DNA of 64,000 nucleotides from Arthrobacter sp. efr-133-R2A-120 (GCF_030209835.1 NZ_JARVRF010000030.1:1-64000); one strand, 5' to 3'; counted from the first letter of the stretch, positions 16,489-26,112 are shown. Program-made: numbers and translations. Notes: generated from the letters alone by a model not told the origin.

Positions 16489-16962
16489 TCAGTCGAGCGG
16501 CAGGGTGACGGTTACGCAGGTTCCGTTGCCCGGACTGGAGACCATGGAGACCTCGCCGCCCACTTCGCTGACGGCTATGGACATGAGGCGGAGGCCGAAT
16601 CCGTGGTGTGCTCCGGTGGGCGTTGCCTCGCTGTCGAAGCCGGCGCCGTTGTCCGTGACTGTCAGCCGGATCCCGTGGTAGACGGCGGCGAGCCGGACGG
16701 TGATGTCGTGGGCGTGCGCATACTTGAAGGCGTTGCTGAGGACTTCCTTGGCGGCGTGGTAGAGCAAGGAAGCGGAGTCGGACGAGATTTCGACGCCATG
16801 GTGCGGCGTCTCCCAGTGGATTTCGGTCCCTTGGCGGCGGAGCGGAGCGGCCAGGCGGTCGATGCAGCCGGCGAGCCCCAAAGAGTGGAAGTCAACGGGT
16901 TGCTGATCGGTGATCACGCCGTTGATGGCGGTGACTTCGTCCAGGGCTGTTGTTGTCTTCAT
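16489..16962 (-). CDS. Orphan HATPase_c domain protein (NarL-type sensor kinase C-terminus)
   Basis: 157 residues carrying only a GHKL ATPase domain: N box EVLSNAFKYAHAHDI, G1 box VTDNGAGFD and G2 region HHGFGLRLMSIAVSEVGGEV. Before it is a DFHSLGLAGCIDRLAAPLRR stretch like that preceding the ATPase in HisKA_3 kinases. The phospho-acceptor His helix, sensor and membrane segments are absent, and no response regulator is adjacent. It could be a truncated kinase relic or a free-standing ATPase/anti-factor. GGGGAG lies rather far (about 14 bases) before the ATG. Confidence 0.7.
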   Translation of the reverse strand: MKTTTALDEVTAINGVITDQQPVDFHSLGLAGCIDRLAAPLRRQGTEIHWETPHHGVEISSDSASLLYHAAKEVLSNAFKYAHAHDITVRLAAVYHGIRLTVTDNGAGFDSEATPTGAHHGFGLRLMSIAVSEVGGEVSMVSSPGNGTCVTVTLPLD

Positions 16963-17123
16963 GGCCGGTCCTGCTCCCCTTGCAGCTTTGGTGCTTTCGC
17001 CGGCGGGTGGTCCGCCTGTGCTTGCATTAAGACTGGACCCGAGGAGTTAAGGTTCCCGCGATATTCGCTCAGTTTCGTCCTAATTTTTTGTCAGGAATCT
17101 TCCAAGTTCCGCACAGGCGAAAT

Positions 17124-17165
17124 GAGGACGACGACGGCGGGGGCCCTCCCGCCGTCGTCGTCCTC
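17124..17165. terminator. Perfect 18 bp hairpin downstream of the alpha/beta hydrolase gene
   Basis: Arms at 17124-17141 and 17148-17165 are exact complements over 18 bases with the 6-base loop GGCCCT. It lies 27 bases beyond the stop of the leftward hydrolase gene, so it should terminate it and insulate the HATPase gene. The stem shares the GACGACGGCGGG core of two other terminators in the window. Confidence 0.75.
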
Positions 17166-17192
17166 CTCGTCCTCGTCGCCCTCTGGGTCGCG

Positions 17193-18158
<966 letters not shown>

Positions 18159-18204
18159 TAACGGCTTCGGGAATGAATCCAAATACTTGAATGTTCAATT
18201 AATT

Positions 18205-19245
18205 ATGGATTTTGGAATCTTCACTTTCGGTGAGCTATCCCGCGACATCAAGGCCGGAGTCTCCCTGTCACCGCACCAGCGGGTCAAGGACATCATTGAG
18301 CTGGCGAAGCTCGCCGAGCAGGCGGGACTATCGTTCCTGGGCCTGGGAGAGCATCATCGGCACGATTTCGCCCTCTCTGCCCCCGAAATGGTGCTCGCGG
18401 CCATCGCTCGGGAAACCACCAACCTGCGGCTGGGCACCGCCGTCACGGTTCTCTCCACCCAGGACCCTGTCCGGCTCTTCGAGCAGTTCTCCACGCTGGA
18501 TCTAATTTCGGGCGGGCGGGCAGAGATCATTGCCGGCCGTGGCGCCTTTGTGGAGTCGTACTCGTTGTTTGGCCACAGATTGGAGGACTATGACGAGCTG
18601 TTCGAAGAGAAGCTGAACATGCTGCTCGCGCTGCGTGACAACGACAACCTTCGCTGGGAGGGAAGCCTGACCCAAACCGTCTGCGGGATGGACATAGCGC
18701 CCCGTCCGATCCAGGAAAAGTTGCCCATCTGGGTGGGCGTGGGCGGTACTCCGCAGAGTTTCGTCCGGGCGGGGCGGTTGGGCCTGCCGCTGTTTATCGC
18801 TCTGCTGTCCGGGCCGGCACGATTCCGCCGGCTCGTGGAACTGTACCGGGAGACCGCCGAAAACGCGGGACACGATGCTGCCGCCCTGCCGGTCGGTGCT
18901 GGGGGCCATTTCTATGTGGCGCCGACGTCGCAGCAGGCCAGGGACACCTTCTACCCCTACTATCGCGCCTACTTCGAGCAGAACATGCCCCGGCCAGTTG
19001 ACCATTTCCCGCGAAACACCTTCGATGAATGGACCGAACCGGGTGGCGGCCTGCTTGTGGGAAGCCCCCAACAGCTCGTCGAAAAGCTACTGGAAATTCA
19101 TAACGCCCTCGGTAACACGCGGTATCTGGCTCAGGTCGGTCTCGGCGGCTTGCCTTTCTCTGAGACGGCGCGGTCCATCGAGCTCCTGGCTACCGAAATC
19201 ATCCCTGCAGTGAATCGCGAGATCGGCGTTGCTCTTGCGCGGTAA
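18205..19245 (+). CDS. LLM-class flavin-dependent oxidoreductase (luciferase-like)
   Basis: A 346-residue TIM-barrel monooxygenase. Family marks are MDFGIFTFGELS, FLGLGEHHRHDFALSAPE, LRLGTAVTVLSTQDPVR, STLDLISGGRAEIIAGRG and PIWVGVGGTPQS, which bind FMN or F420 and the substrate. The ATG at 18205 lies in an A/T-rich stretch with no ribosome site just before it, so the mRNA may be leaderless. TTGAA and TTCAA form a small inverted repeat at 18187-18198. The gene is bracketed by half-copies of the CTCGCTCAC/GAGCGAG repeat (18111 and 19254). Confidence 0.88.
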   Translation: MDFGIFTFGELSRDIKAGVSLSPHQRVKDIIELAKLAEQAGLSFLGLGEHHRHDFALSAPEMVLAAIARETTNLRLGTAVTVLSTQDPVRLFEQFSTLDLISGGRAEIIAGRGAFVESYSLFGHRLEDYDELFEEKLNMLLALRDNDNLRWEGSLTQTVCGMDIAPRPIQEKLPIWVGVGGTPQSFVRAGRLGLPLFIALLSGPARFRRLVELYRETAENAGHDAAALPVGAGGHFYVAPTSQQARDTFYPYYRAYFEQNMPRPVDHFPRNTFDEWTEPGGGLLVGSPQQLVEKLLEIHNALGNTRYLAQVGLGGLPFSETARSIELLATEIIPAVNREIGVALAR

Positions 19246-19253
19246 ACCCCATG

Positions 19254-19303
19254 ATCTGAGCGAGGGTTGGGGAAAGAGGCCCCATAGCTGAGCGAGGGTT
19301 GCA
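19254..19303. repeat. GAGCGAGGGT repeat, partial copy 4 (right half, two units)
   Basis: Two units of about 30 bases, CTGAGCGAGGGTTGGGG and CTGAGCGAGGGTTGCAC, begin near 19256 and 19289. They match the tandem right-hand units of copy 2. They start just after the LLM stop codon. Confidence 0.55.
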
Positions 19304-19402
19304 CCTGATCACCTGCCATGCTTCGCCCTGAGGGAAAGCTCTAGTTGCCCCCAGCAACCAGTCGTAGACTGGCCTTCGAATCACTACGTGAGTTGGAGAA
19401 CG

Positions 19403-21136
19403 ATGCTCTGGAAACTTCTCGTTCAGTACCTGCGGCCACATCGGCGGCTGCTGATCGCCGTCGTCATTTTCCAGTTGGCGCAGTCGATAGCTTCCCTGTA
19501 TTTGCCCACGCTGAATGCCGACATCATTGACGAAGGCGTGGCCAAGGGGGATACCGGATACATCCTGGGGACAGGCAGCCTCATGTTGCTCATCACCCTC
19601 CTGCAGATCGCCTGTTCGATCACGGCGGTGTACTTCGGCGCGAAAGCCGCCATGGGCTTGGGGCGGGACCTGCGCGGCGCTATTTTCACGAGGGTGGGGG
19701 AGTTCTCCGAGCAGGAGGTCACCCGCTTCGGTGCGCCCTCGCTGATCACGCGCTCCACCAACGATGTGCAGCAGGTCCAGCAGCTCGTCCTGATGTCCTG
19801 CACCCTCATGGTTGCGGCGCCCATGCTCAGCATCGGCGGCGTCATCATGGCTGTCCGTCAGGATGCGCAGTTGTCCTGGCTGATTGCCGTGAGCGTCCCC
19901 GTGCTGCTCGTTGCGGTGGGCCTCATTGTGAGCCGGATGGTACCGCTGTTCCGCAAGATGCAGGTCCGGATCGACACCGTGAACCGGGTGCTCCGCGAAC
20001 AGCTCGCCGGCATCCGCGTTGTGCGCGCGTTCGTGCGCGAGGACATGGAGACGGAACGCTTCGCCTCGGCCAACCAGGACGTCACCGAGATGGCGCTTCG
20101 GGCCGGGCGGCTCATGGCCCTCATGTTCCCCGTGGTGATGCTGGTGCTCAACGTCTCCAGCGTGGCCGTGATCTGGTTCGGATCTTTCCGGATCGACGAC
20201 GGGTCCATGCAGGTGGGCACCTTGATCGCCTTCCTGAGCTACCTCATGCAGATCCTCATGTCCGTCATGATGGCCACGTTCATGGCCGTCATGATCCCTC
20301 GTGCGGCCGTTTCGGCGGACCGCATCGGACAAGTGCTGGAGACCCAATCGAGCGTGCGGCCTCCCGAGAACCCGGTGACCGAGACTGCCGGCCGCGGCGA
20401 GCTTGAATTGCGCGACGTCGGATTCGCCTACCCGGGTGCCGAGCAGCCGGTCCTCAGCGGCATCAGCTTCCGGGCACGCGCAGGCCAGACAACGGCTATC
20501 ATCGGCAGCACGGGCGCGGGCAAGACCACCTTGGTGAACCTGCTGCCGCGGCTCTTCGACGCGAGCAGCGGCTCGGTGCGGATCGACGACGTCGACGTCC
20601 GCGAACTTCACCCGGACCTCTTGTGGGGGCACATCGGGCTGGTCCCACAAAAGCCCTACCTGTTCTCCGGCACCGTCCGAAGCAACCTGCTCTACGGCAA
20701 GCCCGACGCCACAGAGGAAGAACTTTGGCGTGCGCTCTCCATCGCACAGGCCCAGGACTTCGTCGAGGAAATGGAGGGTGGGCTTGACGCTCCGATCTCG
20801 CAGGGCGGCACCAATGTTTCCGGCGGTCAGCGGCAGCGCCTCGCCATCGCCCGGGCACTCGTGAAGCAACCCGAGCTCTACATCTTCGACGACTCCTTCT
20901 CTTCCTTGGACACCGCCACCGACGCCAGGCTCCGCCAGGCGCTCAAGCGCCACACTTCCGGCGCCACCATGGTCATCATTGCGCAGCGGGTGTCCAGCAT
21001 CGCCGACGCCGAGCAGATTCTAGTGCTCGACGACGGGCGGCTCGTGGGGCGCGGAACCCACGAAGAGTTGTTGGAGGCTTCAGAAACGTACCGCGAGATA
21101 GTTTCCTCACAACTGGCAGCGGAGGAGGCGGCATGA
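19403..21136 (+). CDS. ABC exporter half-transporter, degenerate-site subunit (membrane + ATPase)
   Basis: 577 residues: six membrane helices in the first 320, then an ATPase domain. Walker A IGSTGAGKTTL is at about 366-376, the signature VSGGQRQR near 471 and Walker B YIFDDSFSSLD near 492. The catalytic glutamate after Walker B is Asp here (DDS instead of DEA). The ATG at 19403 follows TTGGAGAACG; a GTG 15 bases earlier is possible. The stop overlaps the next ABC gene (ATGA), so the two form a heterodimeric type IV exporter. The substrate is unknown; relatives export drugs, lipids or peptides. Confidence 0.9.
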   Translation: MLWKLLVQYLRPHRRLLIAVVIFQLAQSIASLYLPTLNADIIDEGVAKGDTGYILGTGSLMLLITLLQIACSITAVYFGAKAAMGLGRDLRGAIFTRVGEFSEQEVTRFGAPSLITRSTNDVQQVQQLVLMSCTLMVAAPMLSIGGVIMAVRQDAQLSWLIAVSVPVLLVAVGLIVSRMVPLFRKMQVRIDTVNRVLREQLAGIRVVRAFVREDMETERFASANQDVTEMALRAGRLMALMFPVVMLVLNVSSVAVIWFGSFRIDDGSMQVGTLIAFLSYLMQILMSVMMATFMAVMIPRAAVSADRIGQVLETQSSVRPPENPVTETAGRGELELRDVGFAYPGAEQPVLSGISFRARAGQTTAIIGSTGAGKTTLVNLLPRLFDASSGSVRIDDVDVRELHPDLLWGHIGLVPQKPYLFSGTVRSNLLYGKPDATEEELWRALSIAQAQDFVEEMEGGLDAPISQGGTNVSGGQRQRLAIARALVKQPELYIFDDSFSSLDTATDARLRQALKRHTSGATMVIIAQRVSSIADAEQILVLDDGRLVGRGTHEELLEASETYREIVSSQLAAEEAA

Positions 21137-23103
21137 GCGGCACAGCAGGCACAGCCAGCCGCCCGCAGCGTCCCCCGATGGGACCAGGCCGCGGCGGACC
21201 CTTCGCGGGAATGAGCATCCCGGCCGAAAAGGCCATGAACTTCCTGCCCTCGGCCAAGCGGCTCCTGGGCACACTGCGGCCCGAGCGCTTGTGGCTGACA
21301 CTGGTCCTCTTCCTCGCCGTGGCCAGCGTGACCCTGTCCGTGATCGGCCCCCGGCTGCTGGGCGAGGGCACCAACTTGATCTTCGCCGGCGTCGTGTCCA
21401 AGCAGCTTCCCGCCGGGGTGAGCAAGCAACAGGTCATCGACGGGCTGCGCGCTTCCGGCCAAGGCTCCAAAGCGGACATGTTGAAGGGCATGGACCTGAC
21501 TCCCGGCGTCGGAATCGACTTCGGGGCGTTGTCCTCGATCCTGCTGTGGGTGCTGGTCTTGTATGTCCTGGCCTCAGCGTTCGGCTGGATTCAGGCCTAC
21601 GTGCTCAACGGCGTCGTGCAGCGGACCGTGTACCGGCTCCGCGAGCAGATTGAAGCGAAGATCAACCGGCTTCCGCTGCGCTATTTCGATTCGGTGCAGC
21701 GCGGCGAGCTGCTCAGCCGCGTGACCAACGACGTCGACAACATTTCGCAAAGCCTCCAACAGTCCATCAGCCAGGCGGTCACGTCCCTGCTCACGGTGGC
21801 CGGCGTCATCTTCATGATGTTCCTGCTCTCGCCGATTCTGGCGTTTATCACCTTGGTCACCGTGCCGTTGACGCTGGTGACCACCGTGCTGATTGCCAAG
21901 CGCTCGCAGAAGCTGTTCGTGGCCCAGTGGAAGAACACCGGCGAGCTGAACGGCCAGATCGAAGAGACCTACACCGGCCACGCGCTCGTGAAGGTGTTCG
22001 GCCGCCAGCGCGAAGTGGAGGAGCGCTTCCGCGAGAAGAACGCAGAGCTGTTCTCGGCCAGCTTCGGCGCCCAGTTCATCAGTGGCTTGATCATGCCGGC
22101 ACTGACATTCATCGGCAACCTGGTCTATGTCGGGATTGCAGTGGTGGGCGGCTTGCAGGTGGCCTCCGGCGCCATGCAGTTGGGCGATGTCCAGGCCTTC
22201 ATCCAGTACTCCCGGCAGTTCACGCAGCCCTTGGCCCAGCTTGGTTCGATGGCCAATCTGCTCCAGTCCGGCGTCGCGTCCGCCGAGCGCGTCTTCGCGC
22301 TCCTCGATACCGAGGAGCAAAGCGCTGATCCTGAGCCTTCAGCTGTTCCCGAGGTGACGCGCGGACGACTCGTGTTCGAGAACATTTCCTTCTCCTACTC
22401 GCCAGACAAGCCGTTGATCCAGAATCTGAGCCTGGTGGCCGAGCCCGGACAGTCCGTGGCGATCGTCGGGCCTACCGGGGCGGGCAAGACCACCCTGGTG
22501 AACCTGATGATGCGCTTCTACGAGCTGGACGCGGGGCGGATAACGCTCGACGGCGTGGACGTCGCCTCGATGTCGCGCTACGAACTGCGCTCGCGGATGG
22601 GCATGGTGCTCCAAGATACGTGGCTGTTCGGCGGCACCATCCGGGACAACATCGCCTACGGACGGCCCGAAGCTACCGAAGCCGAGATCCTGGAAGCCGC
22701 CCAAGCAACGTACGTGGATCGCTTCGTGCACTCCCTCCCGGAGGGCTACGACACCGTGCTCGACGACGAGGGCAGCAACGTTTCCGCCGGGGAGAAGCAG
22801 CTGCTCACCATCGCCAGGGCATTCCTGGCCCGTCCGTCAGTCCTGATCTTGGACGAGGCCACGAGCTCCGTGGACACCCGGACCGAGGTTTTGGTGCAGA
22901 AGGCCATGAACGCCCTGCGTTCCGACCGGACGAGCTTCGTGATCGCACACCGCCTCTCCACGATCCGCGACGCCAACCTCATCCTGGTGATGGAGTCCGG
23001 CCAGATCGTAGAGCAGGGAACCCATACGGAGCTGTTGGCTGCTGGTGGCGCGTACTCGCGGCTCTATGAAGCCCAGTTCGCGGCGCCGGTGGCGGAGGTC
23101 TGA
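21133..23103 (+). CDS. ABC exporter half-transporter, catalytic subunit (membrane + ATPase)
   Basis: 656 residues. A Pro/Gly-rich cytoplasmic leader of about 40 residues is followed by six membrane helices with an extended loop between helices 1 and 2 (about residues 78-130) and an ATPase domain. Walker A IVGPTGAGKTTLV is near 446, the signature is VSAGEKQLL near 550, and Walker B LILDEATSSVDTRTE near 571 has the canonical catalytic Glu. The altered signature here and the altered catalytic residue in the partner are complementary, the classic arrangement of one canonical and one degenerate ATP site. Confidence 0.91.
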   Translation: MSGTAGTASRPQRPPMGPGRGGPFAGMSIPAEKAMNFLPSAKRLLGTLRPERLWLTLVLFLAVASVTLSVIGPRLLGEGTNLIFAGVVSKQLPAGVSKQQVIDGLRASGQGSKADMLKGMDLTPGVGIDFGALSSILLWVLVLYVLASAFGWIQAYVLNGVVQRTVYRLREQIEAKINRLPLRYFDSVQRGELLSRVTNDVDNISQSLQQSISQAVTSLLTVAGVIFMMFLLSPILAFITLVTVPLTLVTTVLIAKRSQKLFVAQWKNTGELNGQIEETYTGHALVKVFGRQREVEERFREKNAELFSASFGAQFISGLIMPALTFIGNLVYVGIAVVGGLQVASGAMQLGDVQAFIQYSRQFTQPLAQLGSMANLLQSGVASAERVFALLDTEEQSADPEPSAVPEVTRGRLVFENISFSYSPDKPLIQNLSLVAEPGQSVAIVGPTGAGKTTLVNLMMRFYELDAGRITLDGVDVASMSRYELRSRMGMVLQDTWLFGGTIRDNIAYGRPEATEAEILEAAQATYVDRFVHSLPEGYDTVLDDEGSNVSAGEKQLLTIARAFLARPSVLILDEATSSVDTRTEVLVQKAMNALRSDRTSFVIAHRLSTIRDANLILVMESGQIVEQGTHTELLAAGGAYSRLYEAQFAAPVAEV

Positions 23104-23870
23104 GGCTCATCAACCCGCCAGAGCTCCTCAGCCTGCCTGGTGGCCGGATTGAACTCCGCGATGCGCGCAGTGGCAGCACCAACTCGGTGGACCTGGTGGG
23201 CTTTGAAATTGGAAGGACGGCGGTTACTCGGGCCGAGTTTGCCGGTGTCAAGCGCGACCCCAGCCCTGGTCATTCTCCAAACGCGCCGGCACACGGTGTC
23301 ACCTGGCTTGAGGCCATCGATTGGTGCAACGCGGCCTCGGGAGCGGAGGGTCTCAGCCCGGCATACGCCCGCACCGGACGAAACGTCGAATGGAACGTCG
23401 CGGCCAACGGCTACCGGCTGCCCACCGAGGCGGAATGGGAATACGCCTGCCGCGCCGGGTCCTCGGGTCCGCACTATGGTCCGCTCAACGAGATTGCATG
23501 GACCGCGAAGGACGGCTTGTCCGCACCCGCCGGCGTCGCGTTAAAGGCTCCCAACGAGTTAGGCGCCTACGACATGCTCGGGAACGTCTGGGAGTGGTGC
23601 TGGGACTACGCGGATCCGGCGAGATACGGCGACTACAGGACATTCCGTGGTGGTGGCTGGGCTGACGAAGCCTGGAACGTGCGTGCGTCGGTACGGCGGG
23701 GCAGCGCTCCGGATGCCGTCCTGGAAGACGTTGGATTCCGGGTGGCACGTGGCGCCACGGGCATTCCAGCCGCAAGCTCTGGGCAGGGTTGGTCGGACGA
23801 AGCCGACAGGAGCCGGGCAAGAGTGCGCGGCCCGATTCCGTTCGGTTGGACTCCGCTGAAGTTCGACTAA
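23100..23870 (+). CDS. SUMF1/formylglycine-generating-enzyme-fold protein without catalytic cysteines; non-canonical start
   Basis: About 255 residues with SUMF1-fold motifs: ELLSLPGGRIELRD, FEIGRTAVTRAEF, GVTWLEAIDWCNA, GYRLPTEAEWEYACRAG, DMLGNVWEWCWD and FRGGGWADEAWNVR. The first ordinary start in frame (GTG 23187) would cut off the conserved LPGGRIELRD beginning. Between the in-frame stop at 23067 and GTG 23187 only non-standard starts exist. GGAGGT at 23094-23099 precedes a CTG at 23100 (overlapping the ABC stop) and an ATC at 23109 with better spacing. The two active-site cysteines of true formylglycine-generating enzymes are absent, so sulfatase activation is unlikely. Translation is probably coupled to the ABC gene. 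Confidence 0.78.
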   Translation: MRLINPPELLSLPGGRIELRDARSGSTNSVDLVGFEIGRTAVTRAEFAGVKRDPSPGHSPNAPAHGVTWLEAIDWCNAASGAEGLSPAYARTGRNVEWNVAANGYRLPTEAEWEYACRAGSSGPHYGPLNEIAWTAKDGLSAPAGVALKAPNELGAYDMLGNVWEWCWDYADPARYGDYRTFRGGGWADEAWNVRASVRRGSAPDAVLEDVGFRVARGATGIPAASSGQGWSDEADRSRARVRGPIPFGWTPLKFD

Positions 23871-23927
23871 GGGCGATATACCTATGCCCATTGACTCCCC
23901 TCCGCCGTCGGCATATCCTACAACCAA

Positions 23928-24260
23928 ATGGTTGTAGATCAGCTCAGTGAAACCGAACTTGACCGCCTGTTCCAGGCACTTGCCGATGCCACGCGTCGGG
24001 ATATCGTCCGACGAGTGACTATCGGGGAGTACTCAGTGTCCGGCTTGGCCGCTCTCTACGCCATGAGTTTCGCCGCTGTCCAGAAACACGTGGCGGTGTT
24101 GGAACGCGCGTCCCTCATAACGAAGGAGAAGCGCGGAAGGGAGCAGATCGTGCGGGGCAACCATGATGGCTTGCAAAAAGCCCGCCAGCTGCTCGATGAG
24201 TACGAGGCGATCTGGCGGCAGCGCGTCGAGCGGATCGCAGACATCCTCGCCGAAAAATAG
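23928..24260 (+). CDS. ArsR-family winged-helix regulator
   Basis: 110 residues: LFQALADATRRDIVRRVTIG, recognition region YSVSGLAALYAMSFAAVQKHVAVLE and wing LITKEKRGREQIVRGN. No metal-binding Cys cluster is seen, so it is of the metal-independent subtype that is usually paired with SRPBCC/AHSA1 proteins. Exactly that pair occurs here: the next gene starts 13 bases downstream. Confidence 0.88.
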   Translation: MVVDQLSETELDRLFQALADATRRDIVRRVTIGEYSVSGLAALYAMSFAAVQKHVAVLERASLITKEKRGREQIVRGNHDGLQKARQLLDEYEAIWRQRVERIADILAEK

Positions 24261-24273
24261 GAAGGGTTCCGCA

Positions 24274-24771
24274 ATGACGGTCATCAGTTCCACCAAGAAT
24301 CCCGAAGCGTTGACCTTGACCCTCGTCGCTGAGTTCGATGCCAGCCCCGAACAGGTCTGGCAAATCTGGGAAAACCCGCGCCAGCTCGAGCGCTGGTGGG
24401 GTCCACCCACCTGGCCAGCCACGTTCGAGCAGTACGAGTTCGAGCCGGGTGGGAAGGCCAGCTATTACATGACCGGTCCCGACGGCGAGAAGCCCCGCGG
24501 CTGGTGGCGCATCACGTCCGTCCAAGCTCCGACCCGGCTGGAGTTCGACGACGGTTTTGCCGACGAAAATGGCGCACCCGTCGAGGACATTGGTGCCGGC
24601 CACGCGATCGTGACCATCGAGGAGATAGGCGACCGCACCCGCATGACCATCCTGTCCATCTTCGAATCAGAAGAACAGATGAAGAAGATGATCGACATGG
24701 GAATGGAAGAGGGAATGCAGGAGGCGGCCGGCCAGATCGACGCGCTTATTTCCGAGCACTCCCGCGCCTGA
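24274..24771 (+). CDS. SRPBCC/AHSA1 (START-like) domain protein
   Basis: A 165-residue Bet v1-like fold protein: LVAEFDASPEQVWQIWENPRQLERWWGPP forms the N-terminal strand-helix, with YEFEPGGKASYYMTGPDG and IFESEEQMKKMIDMGMEEGM later. The ATG at 24274 has GGAAGGG upstream and follows the ArsR gene directly. The hydrophobic cavity binds small ligands in this family. The cellular ligand is unknown. Confidence 0.88.
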   Translation: MTVISSTKNPEALTLTLVAEFDASPEQVWQIWENPRQLERWWGPPTWPATFEQYEFEPGGKASYYMTGPDGEKPRGWWRITSVQAPTRLEFDDGFADENGAPVEDIGAGHAIVTIEEIGDRTRMTILSIFESEEQMKKMIDMGMEEGMQEAAGQIDALISEHSRA

Positions 24772-24803
24772 CCCTTCCCTTCGGACTGGCCCGGAACAGC
24801 GAA

Positions 24804-24831
24804 CGACGGCGGGAGGTGAGTCCCGCCGTCG
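24804..24831. terminator. Hairpin between converging SRPBCC and small-protein genes
   Basis: CGACGGCGGGA and its complement form an 11-base stem with loop GGTGAG, 33 bases after the SRPBCC stop and 28 before the stop of the leftward small gene. It probably works in both directions. It shares the CGACGGCGGG core of the hairpins at 16444 and 17124. Confidence 0.7.
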
Positions 24832-24859
24832 TCGTCGCTTTGCGTCCGAAAGGGCGCTG

Positions 24860-25072
24860 TTACAGGGAGTGTGCGTCGAAGGCGGTGGCCTTGGCCGCGC
24901 CGCCGTTCAGGCTGACAGTGAAGGTGTTCGGCCCGCTGCAGGTAACCGCGATGCTGGCCTTGGGGGTGTTGTGGCGCACCGAGAAGTCGTGCACCAGCGC
25001 GTCCAGCGTGTGGTGGGTGGTTGAGCGGTCCCAAATCTTCAGGGTTACGGAGTCGGCAGTTTCAAACGTCAT
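24860..25072 (-). CDS. Small hypothetical protein (70 aa)
   Basis: MTFETADSVTLKIWDRSTTH onward, 70 residues, no membrane segment, a weak beta-strand pattern ending in TFTVSLNGGAAKATAFDAHSL. The frame sits alone between a terminator and the kinase gene, with GGAAG about 12 bases before the ATG, and the frame has normal high-GC codon use. I do not recognise a family. Confidence 0.5.
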   Translation of the reverse strand: MTFETADSVTLKIWDRSTTHHTLDALVHDFSVRHNTPKASIAVTCSGPNTFTVSLNGGAAKATAFDAHSL

Positions 25073-25209
25073 TGTTCAGTGCTTCCATTCATGAATCCGG
25101 ATATCCGGCTATCGCGCCAGTGCGAAAGCCGCCGTACAAGCCTTTCCATAGTGCACAGTGAGGCGATGGCGGCTCAAGCCAGAACGGCGTTTGTTGCTAG
25201 TGAGACTCA

Positions 25210-26109
25210 TCACAGCGGTGTCTCGTGGGATGCAAGGTGCAATGCGCCGAAGACGGGGTCCTGGGTGAGGACCTGCAGAGTGTCGAGGCCTCGAGTGGCA
25301 AGGGCTATACGCATGGCTGTCTGCAAAGGGGGCTGGTTCATGCCGAGGCCACCGCCGAGGACAATGGGCCCCTCGATGTTCAGTTGCTCAGCGCATTTTG
25401 CTGCCAACGAGGCAAGATCGGCGCCTGCCTGGAGGATCATGTCCAAGGAGGCGGCATGCCCCGAGGCCGCGCACTCAAAGACAATCCGTGATTTGGAAGC
25501 CCAATATTCGCGCCCGGTGTCGCCGTGGAAAACTGCAATCAAACCCTCCGGACCGAGGAGTCCACAAGATTTCACAAGCGCTTTCGTCAGTTCGTCGGGG
25601 CGCAGCCCGTTGTTCATACGCTCGAGGCTGTACTTCACCGCTTCACGTCCGAACCAGTAACCGCTGCCTTCGTCGCCAAGCAAGTAACCCCAGCCGCCCG
25701 CACGCGCCTCGTCCTCGCCGTTAGTACCCCAGGCCGCGGATCCAGTGCCGGCGATCACGGCGATTCCGGTGCTGCAACCTGCGGCAGCCAGCAGAAGGCG
25801 CGTGTCATGGACAACGGAGACGACGGCGTCGGGAGCCAACGGCTGGATCAGTTCCGCCAGTGCGTTTGCATCTTCGGCGGTGTCGATCCCTCCGGAACCA
25901 ACCACCACGCGCGCAACGGACTCAGCGCGGAGGGTGGCAAAGACGCCCTCCAGGTTGCTGCGGGCCTGGGTCCGGCTTACGTTCTGGACATTGGCGCTGC
26001 CGCCGGAAGTATCGGCAACGGCAGTGCCATCCAACCATTTGATGCCGCGCGTCTTTGAACCTCCGATGTCCAAACCTACAACTGCGCCGATCGTACTGGG
26101 GTGTGTCAC
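25210..26109 (-). CDS. N-acetylglucosamine kinase-type sugar kinase (BadF/BadG ATPase family)
   Basis: A 299-residue actin-fold kinase: phosphate loop VGLDIGGSKTRGIKW, VVGSGGIDTAED, VVHDTRLLLAAAG, IAGTGSAAWGTNG, the conserved RAGGWGYLLGDEGSGYWFGR and VLGGGLGMNQPPL near the end. Relatives phosphorylate N-acetylglucosamine or glucosamine. The GTG at 26109 lies three bases from the stop of the preceding glycosidase gene, so it is the last gene of the glycan operon. It would phosphorylate the released monosaccharide. Confidence 0.85.
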   Translation of the reverse strand: MTHPSTIGAVVGLDIGGSKTRGIKWLDGTAVADTSGGSANVQNVSRTQARSNLEGVFATLRAESVARVVVGSGGIDTAEDANALAELIQPLAPDAVVSVVHDTRLLLAAAGCSTGIAVIAGTGSAAWGTNGEDEARAGGWGYLLGDEGSGYWFGREAVKYSLERMNNGLRPDELTKALVKSCGLLGPEGLIAVFHGDTGREYWASKSRIVFECAASGHAASLDMILQAGADLASLAAKCAEQLNIEGPIVLGGGLGMNQPPLQTAMRIALATRGLDTLQVLTQDPVFGALHLASHETPL

Positions 26110-26112
26110 TGC

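Noticed and set aside
19199..20953. 584-codon open frame on the minus strand opposite the first ABC subunit
   Set aside because: It is His/Asp/Gly-rich, has no recognisable domain and mirrors the codon-position bias of the real ABC gene on the other strand. This is typical of long shadow frames in high-GC DNA.
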